64,000 bases of DNA from Limnephilus marmoratus (lineage: Eukaryota; Arthropoda; Insecta; Trichoptera; Limnephilidae): NCBI GenBank assembly GCA_917880885.1, contig OU862909.1, positions 32,052,405 through 32,116,404 of the forward strand, in the 5' to 3' direction. The position numbers and the translations under genes are program-made. The notes beneath the pieces are model-generated. The model did no database searches. It had not been told where the DNA came from and saw nothing but the letters and a program-made list of their open reading frames with translations. Positions 22,380 through 34,150 of this stretch are shown piece after piece (position 1 is the first letter of the stretch; each line of letters starts with the position of its first letter).

Positions 22380-23115
22380 CCAGATACTATAATCTACAGC
22401 CTGTACTCGTATGTCGGACGAATATCTACAGCTCATATGTTGGACTAATATCTATGAACTTCAGAGTGAGGACTAATATCTACAGAGCTAAGGTCGGACG
22501 AATATCTATGACGATCCCAGTGGTGACTAATATCTACGGAGCGTAGGTTGGACTAATATCTACAGAGGGCAGCTGAGCAAGAGGTTGTACGGAAAAGCAT
22601 AAATTACTTCAATTACGTAATTACTAATTACGTAAGGCTTAAACGTTTAAAGTACGTACATGAAGTTTTTGCATAATATTACGTATTTTGCTGTTTACGA
22701 GGACAATAATTTATTGATCAAACAAACAAAGATATTTATTGTTATTAGGAACCAAAACCTAAGTTAACCTATCCTAACCTAACTGACATAGAAATGGTCA
22801 TGGTAACAGACTAAATAATTTAGAAGCACTCGTAATAAAGAAAGCTATTGAACAAAAACCCAAATCCTTAATAATCAGCTAAATGTGTCCAATAGTTCAA
22901 TATTAGGGATTTTTACATACATACATACATAAATTAAACTTTTTAAACTGCATACGCAATATTACGTTATTCCAATATGCTATATATAATTGCAAATCCA
23001 ACCTCTGCCAGTGCTGTAGATATTCGTCCACACTTTGGTTCTCATAGATATTAGTTAGCAGTTTGAGCTGTAGATATTCGTCCTCACTTTGATTCTCATA
23101 GATATTAGTAGACGC
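22380..23115. mobile_element. Foldback element with inverted 26-bp arrays, interrupted copy
   Basis: The left array (22400-22565) repeats a unit like CGGACGAATATCTACAGAGC. The right array (23015-23115) holds the inverse (TGTAGATATTCGTC, CATAGATATTAGT). Compared with the intact copy at 43855, about 300 bp is inserted between roughly 22568 and 22868. Minus-strand translation gives the periodic TNIYENQSVDEYLQ, a by-product of the repeat. Confidence 0.65.
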
Positions 23116-23827
23116 CTCCATACATACTACCCATTCGTGTATCCATCGTTATTCTGCTCGATCTTTACCTTGTATTTTTAGGCACATTTTATTAAGTTAA
23201 TCTCCGGTACTATACTAAATCCGTCTGTGTTAAAAGAGATTAACTTATACGTCCCTAACGCGTTTACTTTTGAGAGATCCCACGCACTTTTTTATGCTCC
23301 GAAAGCGAGAACTTCTGCGTATCAAAATGCGCAGAGCAACTCAACTGCTTAACGATTCTGCATTGCGCATCGACATCTTCAATGTTACCTACAGAGAGTT
23401 CAGTAAATATCTTTTGACATGCGTCATAACGTAGTAAAACTGCCCCCCACCCACTCTTAAATTTTATAATCTTCTCCGTAATATTTTAGTGCATGACTGT
23501 TTTATGGAGAACCTGTAAAAATAAATAAATAATGATAATATATCTGCAGGACATTGTATATGTATATCTACCCAAATATCACGGGCCTACAAGGAAAGCA
23601 TAGATAAAGAAATACTTATATTTTTTTTGTGAAAATCAATAATCAATCAATAATAAAACACCTTCATTCATAATCCAGTTAGAATGTTGTTAAAAGATTT
23701 GTAATGTGAATTTTATTGATAGCACCGAATACTATAAGTACAAAGAAACTTAAACTTTTTTACCTACATCCATTAATTTAAAGACTTAACTAAATATATT
23801 GGATGATCAGTTGTCGTAAATTGAATG

Positions 23828-23985
23828 AACTGACCCCCAGAACCCATTGACACATTTTCCTTCTCAGAACCTCTTTCCTCTTCTTCCTTTCCCTAAAAAG
23901 ACCCTCCGTACAGCATCCCCAAAGATGACATACGCCCTGAGGGATTTTTTTCCTCAGGGCCCCCTGTGTGGAGATAACGTAAAAG
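23828..23985 (+). mobile_element. SINE2 3' half
   Basis: CTTCCTTTCCCTAAAAAGAC, CAGCATCCCCAAAGATGACA and the CCCTGAGG...CCTCAGGG stem-loop match the family tail. The head is missing. Confidence 0.65.
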
Positions 23986-24025
23986 ATATACATATAATTT
24001 TAAAAGTTTTGCATTAGTTTATGTA

Positions 24026-24256
24026 CAGTTAACACGCGGCAGAAGCAAAACTTTACCAAAACAATCCCAACCAAGGAGCCTTGAAAAGTGAGGTCATAAT
24101 AAAAGCAGCCAATGAGCGCAGAACTGACGCCATTTCCGTTTTATATCTCAACCAATAGGAGCCTTGATAGAAGTTTTGTGCTTCGCAGGTGCTATATGCG
24201 TCATTTCTGTTTCATCCGAATCACAATGGGGCTATAGAAGTTTCACTTCAAAAAAT
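24026..24256 (+). mobile_element. MITE family E copy
   Basis: Starts CAGTTAACACGCGGCAGAAG and ends GAAGTTTCACTTCAAAAAAT. Closest to the reverse copy at 3871. Confidence 0.65.
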
Positions 24257-24465
24257 CATTAAAAGTTTTACATATTATAAATAAATACCAACATATCGTT
24301 TCACATACCAACACCTACCAACCAAGGGCGGCTGGTTGAACAGTGTGTTTGAACAGCACTGGTAAATTATATCGTCTAAAATTAGTTTATAATATCTTAC
24401 CGAAAAATATAAAATCTATGAATTTCATTAAAAATATCACCTACCAATATAATGCATAATATAAT

Positions 24466-24615
24466 ATGAATCAGGGAGAGCAAATTCTCAAAGTTCCGCG
24501 CGAATTTACCCTGTCCGGTGTGCAGGCCAATTGCAAGCGGAACGAATTATGTTTTTGTGTCGAATATCCCAAACATTGCCAGCGCGCAACGCCGGCCATA
24601 TGTATGAAAAATTAA
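24466..24615 (+). CDS. Small Cys-rich open frame, 49 aa, unknown
   Basis: ATG at 24466 opens a frame to TAA at 24613. It begins MNQGEQILKVPREF and continues GVQANCKRNELCFCVEYPKH, then CQRATPAICMKN. Five cysteines follow the spacing C-x6-C-x-C-x6-C-x7-C. GC content is higher than in the flanks. There is no signal peptide in this frame, and splice sites are not obvious. It may be a host micro-exon, a small protein or a chance frame in an old repeat. I do not recognise the family. Confidence 0.3.
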   Translation: MNQGEQILKVPREFTLSGVQANCKRNELCFCVEYPKHCQRATPAICMKN

Positions 24616-24905
24616 GATATTTTGGTGTGCCACCCGGCGGCCTTTATCATACAAACTTATATTCTGATTTAAGGCCAAAATACTTAACCAAACTGAATAA
24701 TTCTTTTTTTAATCAAAAGGTACAGCAAATACCTAAATTTTACATATGTTTGCTTTTTTATTGATTGGTGTTTTAAATTATAAAACGCAGATCATTAAGG
24801 AATACAATTTTTTCATAGGTGACTTTGACAATTTTGCCCTCGTGCTGTTTATACATTGTTTATAAATACTGTTTGTATCCTGTTTAAAATGAAATATAAA
24901 ACAAA

Positions 24906-25130
24906 CTAACCAACCATCACGCCGTTTCCCCACAGGGGTAGGCAGAGAAGACGGACCGCCAAATAACTCGGTCTTGGCACACACTCTTTGCCTCACTCAA
25001 ATTCATACATCGTCTCATACATTCTCTTCTATTATTCCGACTTTCGATATGGCCCGACTCCAGTATCTGATTCACTTGCTCGTGCCATGTCTTCCTCGGG
25101 CGTCCCCGACTTCTTCTACCATTCACATTT
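24906..25130 (-). pseudogene. LINE C-terminus fragment (RTE-like)
   Basis: Minus strand reads RSRGRPRKTWHEQVNQILES, then MRRCMNLSEAKSVCQDRVIW. The RGRPRxxW...D...W pattern is the usual C-terminal tail of RTE/BovB-like and related LINE polyproteins. The upstream RT is absent. Confidence 0.55.
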
Positions 25131-25149
25131 GCGTCGTATATTCTTCTTA

Positions 25150-26170
25150 CACTACTTTCAAATTTATTTTATTTTATGAAATATAAAATAAAATAAATTA
25201 AACGTTGTAAAAAAAAGAGTTTTTTGGGTTGAAATTTAAGATTTACTTTAAAGCGATATGCAGAAGTTTTCGCACTTCGAAAACAGCTTAAAATAGATCT
25301 TCTCTCCAAATAAGATTAGTGGGATCATTTTTATCTAATGTTGCTTAGTAATTAATCGTTATCTCATAGTTACGGATTATCAGTAAACCACCACGTTTTC
25401 AGCTACTAGCCGCCACTGCTACCAACTATCTGCAAATAGTGCCAACGTATCTAATTACGATTACCAAAGAGACGAACCATCTATCAAAAGTATACCGTCG
25501 ATTTCAAATGCCACAGTCTGGTTTATAGGTTTATCTACCGTGTCAAATAACGTCATCTACCTGCTAGAAATTATGTTGAATATAGATTCATTGGTTTATT
25601 ACCCATGAAACATAATTTAAAAGTAAAGCATGACTGCTCAGATATTGACCGAAAATTAACCTTTAAGAAGTGTTTCCCACATTCGGCAAGTTCTACACAA
25701 TAAAGCGACTGGCAAAGAAACTAAATGTACTTATAATACCTAGGATATTATTTTCAGAATGTATTCATGCTCACATCTAGATCTATTGAAAGGGACAAAG
25801 AAACTGCGCTGTTCCGCATGTGATCTCGGGATGAAGTTTGACAGAATGGGGAAGTAAACGCATCCATCATCCGACCTTCCGCTGCTCACCGTTCACAATG
25901 TCAACAAGTTATAAAAGTGATCGCTTTGTTAGCTTTTTGGCTAGATGAATTTGAGATATTTTTTCGTAGGATGTTTTCGTAATAATTTAATAACTAGCAG
26001 TTAAAAACCTGCTCGCCTTCGACCAGGAGTGTCGGTGACCATTTTATAAATACGAAAGAAACTGGTTCCAAAAAGAGCCCGTTCCTTGGATCTACTGTGA
26101 TCCAGTGATAGCTAGTCACCGGGACAAAAAAAAAACGGGATAGGCAATGACGTCATATGTAATATATTAT
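25150..26170. other. No gene seen
   Basis: AT-rich intergenic sequence with no supportable structure. Confidence 0.4.
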
Positions 26171-26179
26171 GAGTAGTGT

Positions 26180-26535
26180 AATTTCAATACCCTCTATATC
26201 CGATTTTTTGACAAAATGATCTGAGTATGACATCTTGTTCACATTTTAGCGAGGAACAAGACTAATCTAAAATTGAGTTTCAAAACCTCCTTTATCACGA
26301 CCAAAAACCATGTTAAAACTGCTGTTGAGAAACAATAACCGCTATATCATTCAAGAAGTTACTATCAAAACCCGCTATATCGGAATTCAACCAATCACAA
26401 GCAGTTATTTTGCCGATGTAATGTATTTGCAAGATGTCGGGTGTAGAAACACGCCCCTCGTGTCAGTTGAGTTTCAAAAACCTCTATATTCCATACAAAT
26501 CACGAAGTGAGTATCAAAATCCGGTATATTCATTT
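26180..26535 (+). repeat. Six irregular copies of a TATCAAAACCCGCTATATC motif
   Basis: Variants of TTTCAAAACCnnnTATATC occur near 26187, 26278, 26330, 26366, 26472 and 26512. Spacing is irregular, so this is not a simple tandem repeat. No convincing protein. Confidence 0.45.
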
Positions 26536-26539
26536 TATT

Positions 26540-28480
26540 TATCCAAATTACTTAAATATTTCTAGACATACATTGAAAAATGATCACTTTTCCAATGTAT
26601 ATTTCTCCAATTCATTACATAAAAAAATAAACAGCATTTTATTTACGCTAGAGATGTGACAGTTATTTGCGGTTTTCTCCGAATCAGTGAGATAGCGGAT
26701 ATAGAACATAATCCTAGTATTTATAACTAGTGGGGCACGTTCTCATGCGCCCTGCTATCGGAAGTGGTGCCATCCTTTGACGAATTCTTGAATTCGAAAC
26801 CGAATTACAACGGTAGCTTTGTTAGAAATTTCACGTACACAGATTTTTTTACGGCGGGGCGTCAGACATTTACTCGAAGCCGGATTCTTAAATTTAAACC
26901 ACGCAGAAGCAAGGATATTAATACTGTTTAATGATAATGATGATACTGAATTCGAATTACATTTTAATTTTAATGTATGAGATGTGTGGATGAGAATTGC
27001 GTTATGTGTAGGTAGGTATTATTAGACTTTTACTTTCGAAGGTTATTATTATAAATATATGAACTATTTCCAACCGTTTATCCCGAACAAATAAATTAGG
27101 TACCTACACCTACGATACTATTTACATAGTTATACGTTCTTACGGTTGTATTCTGATATTATTAGCTTTTAAACAATATTTTCATAGATATTTACATAAT
27201 ACATTTTTGAAGTAAATACATTCTGTGGCCCATTTTCTGGTAGTAAATATTTATGCAGTGAAAATAGACAGATGTAAGTTACTTACATTGTAATATAAAT
27301 TATTGCTAGAATTTGACTGAATCTGTTTATACAAAACCACTAAAAAATCATTTTTATATTTACAATATTTACACAAGATCTAAAAAGCGTTTCAGAATCT
27401 CATTTGAAATGTTTACGTAGGTCAATACCCTATATTGCACTGTGTTGGTATTTTGTTGCTGCGTAATGGTCAGAATAAGAATTCGCTTTGTGCAATGAAT
27501 GGGGGAATATTTGGCTATTTTATCCACCCTATAATCTACTAAACAGTTCGACAATAATAATATTTTATCGTTTAGCAATGCCTCTGCGAAACCCTCCAAG
27601 TTCACAATATTCATTTCGTATTACAACAACATCGTAAACCAGATCGCAGTCAAATTTAGGGAGCGGTATAGTGACGTCCATCGTAAAATAAATGTTGTAC
27701 TCTCATCTCTTCATTCAATGATATTATCAATGGAAGTCAACCAGTCTCTTGCATTATTTATATTATATTATCCCTAACAAATAACAACGCATCTCCTGAT
27801 TTAAACTCTGCCCCCTATCTCGGATATCAGTAAGACGACCGTCACTTCTTTGTTCGGTTATTCAATATAATATTATTCAAGTTACACAAAGAGGTGCATA
27901 GAAGTAGGTACTTGGTTAGTTGAACCCAAGTTGTTTCCATTGATTGCGGAAGCCGGGAGTACGTACCTCTCTAGGAAATGGGGGCAATGAGAAAGGGGAG
28001 GACCCCTCCGAAGATTAAACTCCTCTTTGGCATCCTGCACTCCTGTTCCCTCTTATCCCAATTTTACAGCGGCTTGCACCAAAATACAGGTAGCCAGTAG
28101 CCAACCGTATCAATTATTAAAGTTTGGAGCGGGGATATTTGAAGTTTAGCGTGCTCTTCGCAAGTAAATTAGCCATTCTACGAAAGCTTATGATAAGGTC
28201 TGAAGTATAAAAAGGACCTGGTAAATAATATATTAGGTAGGTGTATACTCGTAAACTTTTGTTTTAAAACTCCGGGGAATTTTTTTACAAAAACGCCGCT
28301 CACGCCGATCCCTTTTATTTAATCAATCCTTGTCAAAATCCAAATCGATAAAAATGATATTACGGTCTCTTCTGCCTCGTGCGCGGTATAAAAATGGACC
28401 TACTACGATATTAATATAACTGATAATAAACTGTATAAAAGATAAAAGATAACTGATCAACCGTCACGCTTTTTGCTTGC
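26540..28480. other. No gene seen
   Basis: AT-rich. A minus-strand frame at 27369-27614 has no recognisable domain. The GC-richer patch at 27950-28060 has no clear exon. Confidence 0.4.
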
Positions 28481-28522
28481 TTCGATCACATTCATATCAA
28501 TACATCGTCTAGTACGTAGGTA

Positions 28523-28617
28523 CCTTTTTTAATCCACACAGGAGACCCTAAGGAAAATAATTTCACCCAGGGCCTATGTCATCTTTGGGGATGCTGTGTA
28601 GAGGTTCTTTATTCTAC
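28523..28617 (-). mobile_element. LINE1/SINE2 tail fragment
   Basis: CCACACAGGAGACCCTAAGG and GGCCTATGTCATCTTTGGGG match the family tail, oriented minus. Confidence 0.6.
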
Positions 28618-29094
28618 TCATTATTCTGAATCTTTACATAACCCGACTAAAGTATTTGTTTCACTTGATCTTCCTGGAGCGTCCCTGATTTCTTATTTTA
28701 CCCAATTGCGTGATTCATTTTCTCCCGTCATCCATGCACACATGCTTCAACCATCATTTTGTTCATTTCGCTTACGGTCATTCATATTGCATTACCAGCC
28801 AAAGTGGCGTGCATTGATCCATTCCTAAAGGTATAAGTTTTGGGAGTTTTTTCAAGTTCGGTTAGGTATACATTTTGCATTGAAAAATTGAAAATGGCCA
28901 TTGTGTTATCTTACTAAAAAGTGCAAATAAAAAAAATCCACCAATACAGAACAGTTGTGATATAAAAAATTGTATTTTATTTTTTATTTTAACTTTATGA
29001 GTAAAACCTCAAATTTTAATATTTAAATAAATGAAGACAATATAAGCGAAACTCAATCGAAAATCTGGAAACGGAAAAATCAGAAAAACATATT

Positions 29095-29158
29095 GACACC
29101 TCTGAGACTCGAACTCAGGACCTCTTGCTTTCCGGGCAAACGCGCTAACCAGCCGATA
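29095..29158 (-). tRNA. tRNA-like sequence, left arm, degenerate 5' end
   Basis: Minus strand contains GGTTAGCGCG, the CCGGAAA anticodon loop and a perfect T arm CTGAG-TTCGAGT-CTCAG. The first 8-10 bases of the D-arm side are lost. The T-stem differs from the right-arm copy at two paired positions that compensate each other. Probably not a functional tRNA. Confidence 0.3.
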
Positions 29159-29394
29159 CCAAAACCAAACCGAAACGATAAAACGAAACCAATAGTCGAT
29201 AGATGTCGCATATTAAAAATAAAATGGATAAAAATATATCCAGACACTATCTAGAGAGCATTTAGTTCGGGTTTGAATCTTGCAATCATACATAAAGATA
29301 GTTGCCAATAATATATGCGTTAAAGAAAATGAAGATAATGTAGGTGGTGCTTGGTCGAAGCATGGTACAGTTAAACATGACCGAGTTTTATATC

Positions 29395-29466
29395 GACACC
29401 GTGGCGCAGTGGTTAGCGCGTTTGCCCGGAAAGCAAGAGGTCCTGGGTTCGAGTCCCAGAGGTGTC
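29395..29466 (+). tRNA. tRNA-like sequence, right arm, complete cloverleaf
   Basis: All 72 positions fit a tRNA: 6 of 7 acceptor pairs (GACACC/GGTGTC), D stem GCGC/GCGC, anticodon stem TTTGC/GCAAG, loop CCGGAAA (anticodon GGA if counted canonically), 5-nt variable loop and T arm CTGGG/CCCAG. Box A TGGCGCAGTGG and box B GGTTCGAGTCC are perfect. Position 33 is C instead of U, and it lies inside a repeat, so it is more likely a Pol III promoter module than a working tRNA. Confidence 0.35.
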
Positions 29467-29559
29467 AATATGTTTTTCTGATTTTTCTGTTTCCAGATTT
29501 TCGATTGAGTTTCGCATATATTGTCTTCATTTATTTAAATAAAAAATTGTAGATTAAAT

Positions 29560-30860
29560 AAAATGTTTTTCTTTAAAAATTTGTGTTTTTGGGGTAGGTA
29601 CAGCTTTTCAGCCTCCGTTGATTGCACGCCATTAATACACACAATATCCCTCAGGCAGTGGCGATTTTGGGAGGCCTATCTCATTGGGAGTTCATCTGGA
29701 GATTAAAAAGGGAGAAAAATCAAAAATGAATATTATGTAGTAGGTTTACAACGTTTAAAAGTTTAGGCATGTCTTCAGTAATTTGCTGATTTTAATAACA
29801 ACTTAAAACACGATAATCAATGAAAAATCTATTGATTCTTGCAAATCTTACAAATTTGGTGTTTACAACTCTCATAGTCGCTGCGCACCCGAGCAGCTAA
29901 CAAATTCCTACGGATTGCACGCTCTCACTCGCACGAATTGCCTCAAGTACCAAGTACCACATACCGATTATTACCTACCTGATTTTATATGAACTATTTC
30001 ATATAACAGAAAGCCCTATGGTCGTTAAATTAATAACGCACATTTTAAATGGGATTTATTTCGAACTCGTTTTCGGACAGTGTTTATACAAATTCAAATA
30101 AATCTAAACAGTACCAAAACTATAATATACAATTTGTCTTATTTTCTTATATTTGAATTGTAGTTTACTGCGCAAATTCACTTTAGAGATAACCGCCACT
30201 GCTCCAAAAACAGAATTCTATTGCAGGGCCGTAGCTAGAGGGGGCATTATGGGGCAATGCCTTACCTTAAAATACCTACGCCCTACCTCAAGAAATACCA
30301 TCGACTATGATAATATATTAGTAAACTGTTTGTTCATAGTTTGATATGATTGACAAAAAAACTACCTATTAGTGTAGCGACCTAACTAAATGAATCACAT
30401 CATACTAATTCTTAATTCTGCCCATTGATGGCATTGAAGTAAGTGGTGGGGGCTGTGCACGTATTGCAATCACAGCTTACGGGGAATTCCCAAACAGTTT
30501 GGGGATACTATTAAACGGTTGAGTCATAAATAATTTTTTTTTCATTTACTAGATTCTTATATTTCTTGAAGGGATGAATCATTTAAATTTACTGAATTTA
30601 AAGTTAATGTTCCAATAAACCAATCCCTAGATCGATATCTTCGGGCCTTCTCCTTACTAAACGGTTTGTGATCAGTGTCATCAGATCAAGCACTTGCGTA
30701 CTGCTCGCTAACAACGTACCTACGCAGGGACAATGGGGTCTAGTTTTGGTTAATTATAAATGTAGTCGTTCAATAAAAAAATTAGAGTCCTTGTGAGAGC
30801 CCTGAAGTAGTAACCATATATTCCTTACACCGGGGGGGAGGGTATGTGGTGGATAACCTC
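29560..30860. other. No gene seen
   Basis: AT-rich intergenic sequence. Frames at 30153 and 30754 have no recognisable domain. Confidence 0.4.
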
Positions 30861-30869
30861 CAATGTACT

Positions 30870-31450
30870 TCGAAAAAGATAATATTTTCCTTCGAAATCT
30901 GTCAGCAGATGAATCCAGAACTGGAAGTTTACATTCTGAACCCAAAACTGGTTAAAGTTAATCTGTATGCGGCGAATTAAAACTACACTCAGATAAAAAA
31001 AAAATTCTTTATTCTGGCAGCACCACAGTCTGCAACTAGAATTTTATAACTGCACTTCAAATAAGAGAATTTTTCTTCCAAAATGTGTCAGCAGATGAAA
31101 CCAAAACTGGAAACTTACATTCTGATCACAAAACTGGTTTTAAATTAAGAGTGAATCTGCTTGCGTCTCCTCAGCTTTAGTTGGTATTATTCTTATGTAA
31201 TGCGTAGTATGTTTTTCCTACGAATTACGAATTTTGAAGAATGGTTTGAAACAAAAATTTTAACTCCACTCGAAATATTAGAACGGTTTTCTTCGAAATG
31301 GGTAAGCAGATTATTCCGCTACAGGAATTTTGACAGATCAATCGGAACATGAAACTGGTTTTAACCTAAGAGTTAATCTGCACACAAGTCCTCAGCTTTA
31401 GCTCAGATGCTACATCCAGAACAAGAAAATGGTTTTCCTCTTACTTTTGT
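30870..31450 (+). repeat. Three degenerate direct repeats of about 180 bp
   Basis: Each copy contains a GTCAGCAGATGAAnCC-like block, then ACTGGnnnTTTACATTCTGA, then AAAACTGGTT and AATCTGCnTGC. Copies start near 30870, 31060 and 31260. Probably an old tandem duplication. Confidence 0.6.
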
Positions 31451-31454
31451 ACTT

Positions 31455-33080
31455 GGAATACATGGATGGTTTGATGATCTATTGGAATATATGATGATCC
31501 ATGAAACTTTCTTAGAATTATCGCGCATCGCCCGCGGACCTCTCTCAATCATTCTCACTGAATATTAGTCATAAACAATCCCAGCGCAAAACAAAATTCG
31601 ACCGAGATGGTGTTGCCAGTCACTGCAGTGATCAAGATGACATTATTATACATTAATTTAAAGAAAGGGGATTCCCCAGGTTTGTCACAGAATAAGTAAT
31701 GAAAATTCCCGTGCCCATTTCAATCGGCCTGAATCGTGGGTGCAACAATAATATGAAATGAAATTATACGCCCCCCCCCCCCCCCCCCACAGATCAGATC
31801 AAGTTACATTTTTACTTGCGCCCTACCTGTTATTACCGCTGCCCTATCTTAAATTCAACTCTGGCTATGGCCCTGTAGTATTGGTTGAATGATGGTTTTC
31901 ATGTAGGTTAAAGATTTAATAATGGTCATAACGAGGAGAAAGTAAGTGCGCAATGCCCTCAGAAAACAGAGCTTAATCTTGTTTTAATGAAATAGCTTGG
32001 TTATCCTTACGGGTTACCTTCCAATTAGTACTTTTTTAGTAACCTAAAAAATTAGGTTGGATAAAAAAATGATTCTTTGGTAGTACTAAACAACAGAAAA
32101 AAAATCGAAACCTACAAGAGTCAGCTATCCAAAACATGCAGTAAGAATATACTTAGGTACAGACATACCTATCCATAGAACACGTATATCCGTGTGTCCT
32201 TTTTCATTCTTGAATTCGCTGTGGTTTCAAGATATCTATCAAATTCAAATGCTGATTAATACGACATCTAAAAATACCCATATAAGTTTCAAATTACTAA
32301 TTCAGTTCCCACTGAAAGAAAAATAAATTTATGAATTTTATTTCATTTGGATATTTGTCAGAAAATTTGCTTGTTATCTCGATAAACGTTAAGTTCTGGC
32401 GTCATAAAATTAGCACAGATTTTTCTATTTGGAATTTCCAGGTTATGGCTGTGGAGTTTTGAAAAATCCATTTAACTGTCAACAAATATTAAAAAATATT
32501 TCGCAAAATAGTGTCCAAACTCAGACGCAAAGCTAAGTGCCAGAAAATATAAATAAAGTGTTTGTTTTTTAATGAAATTTTGAAGAAAATATTCGGAATT
32601 TTAATAAAAAAACACACAAGCTTCTATCATGATAACGGAAACCCTGAAGTTTTCATTCTTTTTACTCTTGGGATATTTTTATTTCGTACAGGCCGGGCAA
32701 GAACAAATTCCTGACAATCATAAAACTGATACCAAAGGGATATAATGCGGAGAATTTTGCGCGGGAGTTCGGGGGAGGTTAAAGCGGCGCTTATCGCAGG
32801 GGTGCGTGTACCACCCCCACCCTTCACCCCCGCTGTGTGTTGCCATAACGACGGACTGATATACATACGTACAGATGTTCACCGATGTACTTTAGACGGA
32901 ATTACAAAGTGCACGAAATCGCAGGACATAGCCATTAACAGATTGAAACATTCGATTACCTCGACAATGGAAAGGTGCAAGTAAACAGAAATGCAGCAAA
33001 CATGGACACTGGTTTTCACGTTCGTATTAACGCTGCATTTAATCCTGTAATTTTATTGTATTTTGGACTGGAAGAACATT
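31455..33080. other. No gene seen; poly-C run and a CpG-rich patch
   Basis: A run of 18 C lies at 31771-31788. A CpG-rich patch at 32745-32845 is open in several frames on both strands, but no exon can be chosen. Confidence 0.35.
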
Positions 33081-33109
33081 TTGTTGGTTGAAATTTAGGG
33101 TATTAAGCC

Positions 33110-33720
33110 GAATGAAGCTGTTTTCTGACAGCATTGTGGTGTTCATCATCAGGGCAGATGTGCAGTGTAGATGTCCTTATGAAGAACACTTCAATAATAT
33201 TATTTGCACTCATTTATCAATGTGATGTAAATAATAAGTTGCGGTAAGTAGAATACCAAAAATCTTTCTAATACATATTCCAACCCCCCCCCCCCCCCCC
33301 TTCCAAGATCGAACCCCCCTCCCCCTTAGTGTCGAACCCCTGCCCACATGCATGTTAAACTCATTACGGCTTATATCCAAAATTCTAATAGCAAAATGAT
33401 TGCCCCATCTAGTGTAGTCATGGAAACGAACACTGAAAGACCATTGAAAGAACACTGAGAAACCTTGTCTAAAGAATAAAAAGGAAGCACAAAACAGCCC
33501 ACCCCTAAAACTTTTGTTAACTTTCCAGTTAGTCTTGCAATGTCCATCATCAAGGTAGAAGTGAAGACAGTAGATAAACTTAAGATTAACACTGCAAGTG
33601 TCAAGGCTGACGCAAAACGTTGGCTCAAGAAAGAGTAGGAAACGTTAAACGACTGACCCCAAAGTCTTGAGCTAACACTTAACATCTCTAATAACCTTGC
33701 AGTGTTCATCATTAGTATAG
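33110..33720. repeat. Degenerate relatives of the 2.5-kb palindrome family
   Basis: GTGTTCATCATCAGGGCAGA (33140-33160), GCAATGTCCATCATCAAGG (33536-33555) and GACGCAAAACGTTGGCTCAA (33610-33630) match parts of the palindrome arms. A run of 17 C lies at 33284-33300. Confidence 0.5.
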
Positions 33721-33981
33721 AATAAAGATACCCTAATTACGAAACCCTTAAACTTTGACTGGAAGCACTCCACGACCTCGTATCCCAAAAATTAAACAAC
33801 GTATTTATGTAAATGCTTTTTGTCGTGAGAATCTTAAAGCATATCGGTACGAGCATTACTTTCTTGCTTAAATTTGACAGTTGATAGATGAGTCCCGTGG
33901 AAGCAGGATCTGATGAATCGAACTGTCTATAAAAGCAGGTGATTAAAGTCATGTAAACGGGAAAACAGCGGAACATCTATC

Positions 33982-34150
33982 TTAATCAGCCTCTGCGTCC
34001 ACCAATTTATTGCAAGTGATGGATTGCATAACCCCATCGACGTAATCGCAGCTCACGCGATGGTAACGCGGGACTGGTTCAGGTATATTTGATGGAGTTT
34101 CTGTATTATATTCTGTCTTACAAAAAACGTTGCCTTTTAGTTCATCGCTT
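33982..34150 (-). CDS. Possible last exon, small Cys-containing protein
   Basis: The minus frame ends at TAA (33982-33984). From an acceptor-like CTATATGAAG near 34151 it reads SDELKGNVFCKTEYNTETPS, NIPEPVPRYHRVSCDYVDGV, then MQSITCNKLVDAEAD. Three cysteines, a Pro-rich centre and an acidic end look like the C-terminus of a small secreted insect protein, but I cannot name a family. The in-frame TGA just upstream of the acceptor fits an intron. Codon use is better than in the AT-rich flanks. Confidence 0.4.

Larger units (their letters stand above)
29021..29540. mobile_element. Foldback element with a tRNA-like sequence in each arm, copy 1
   Basis: Left arm 29021-29152 and right arm 29409-29540 are inverted copies, starting ATTTAAATAAATGAAGACAA and ending TTGTCTTCATTTATTTAAAT. 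From outside in, each arm has about 75 bp of unique sequence and then a tRNA-like module reading toward the outer end, so the two modules are head-to-head. The 250-bp interior shares ATATATCCAGACACTATCTA-like sequence with the second copy at 40661-41179. That shared interior shows this is one element, not two SINEs that happen to be inverted. Confidence 0.7.

Noticed and set aside
22903..23121. Protein with TNIYENQSVDEYLQ repeats
   Set aside because: The periodicity is the DNA array of the foldback element; the same appears at 44072-44281.
27369..27614. 81-aa minus-strand frame
   Set aside because: No motif, no splice context, composition like the AT-rich background.
31771..31788. CRISPR or bacterial features
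   Set aside because: No regularly spaced direct repeats with unique spacers and no bacterial operons; the window is eukaryotic.
32745..32984. CpG-rich frame, possibly a 5' exon
   Set aside because: Open on both strands; no start, donor or protein pattern favours one reading.
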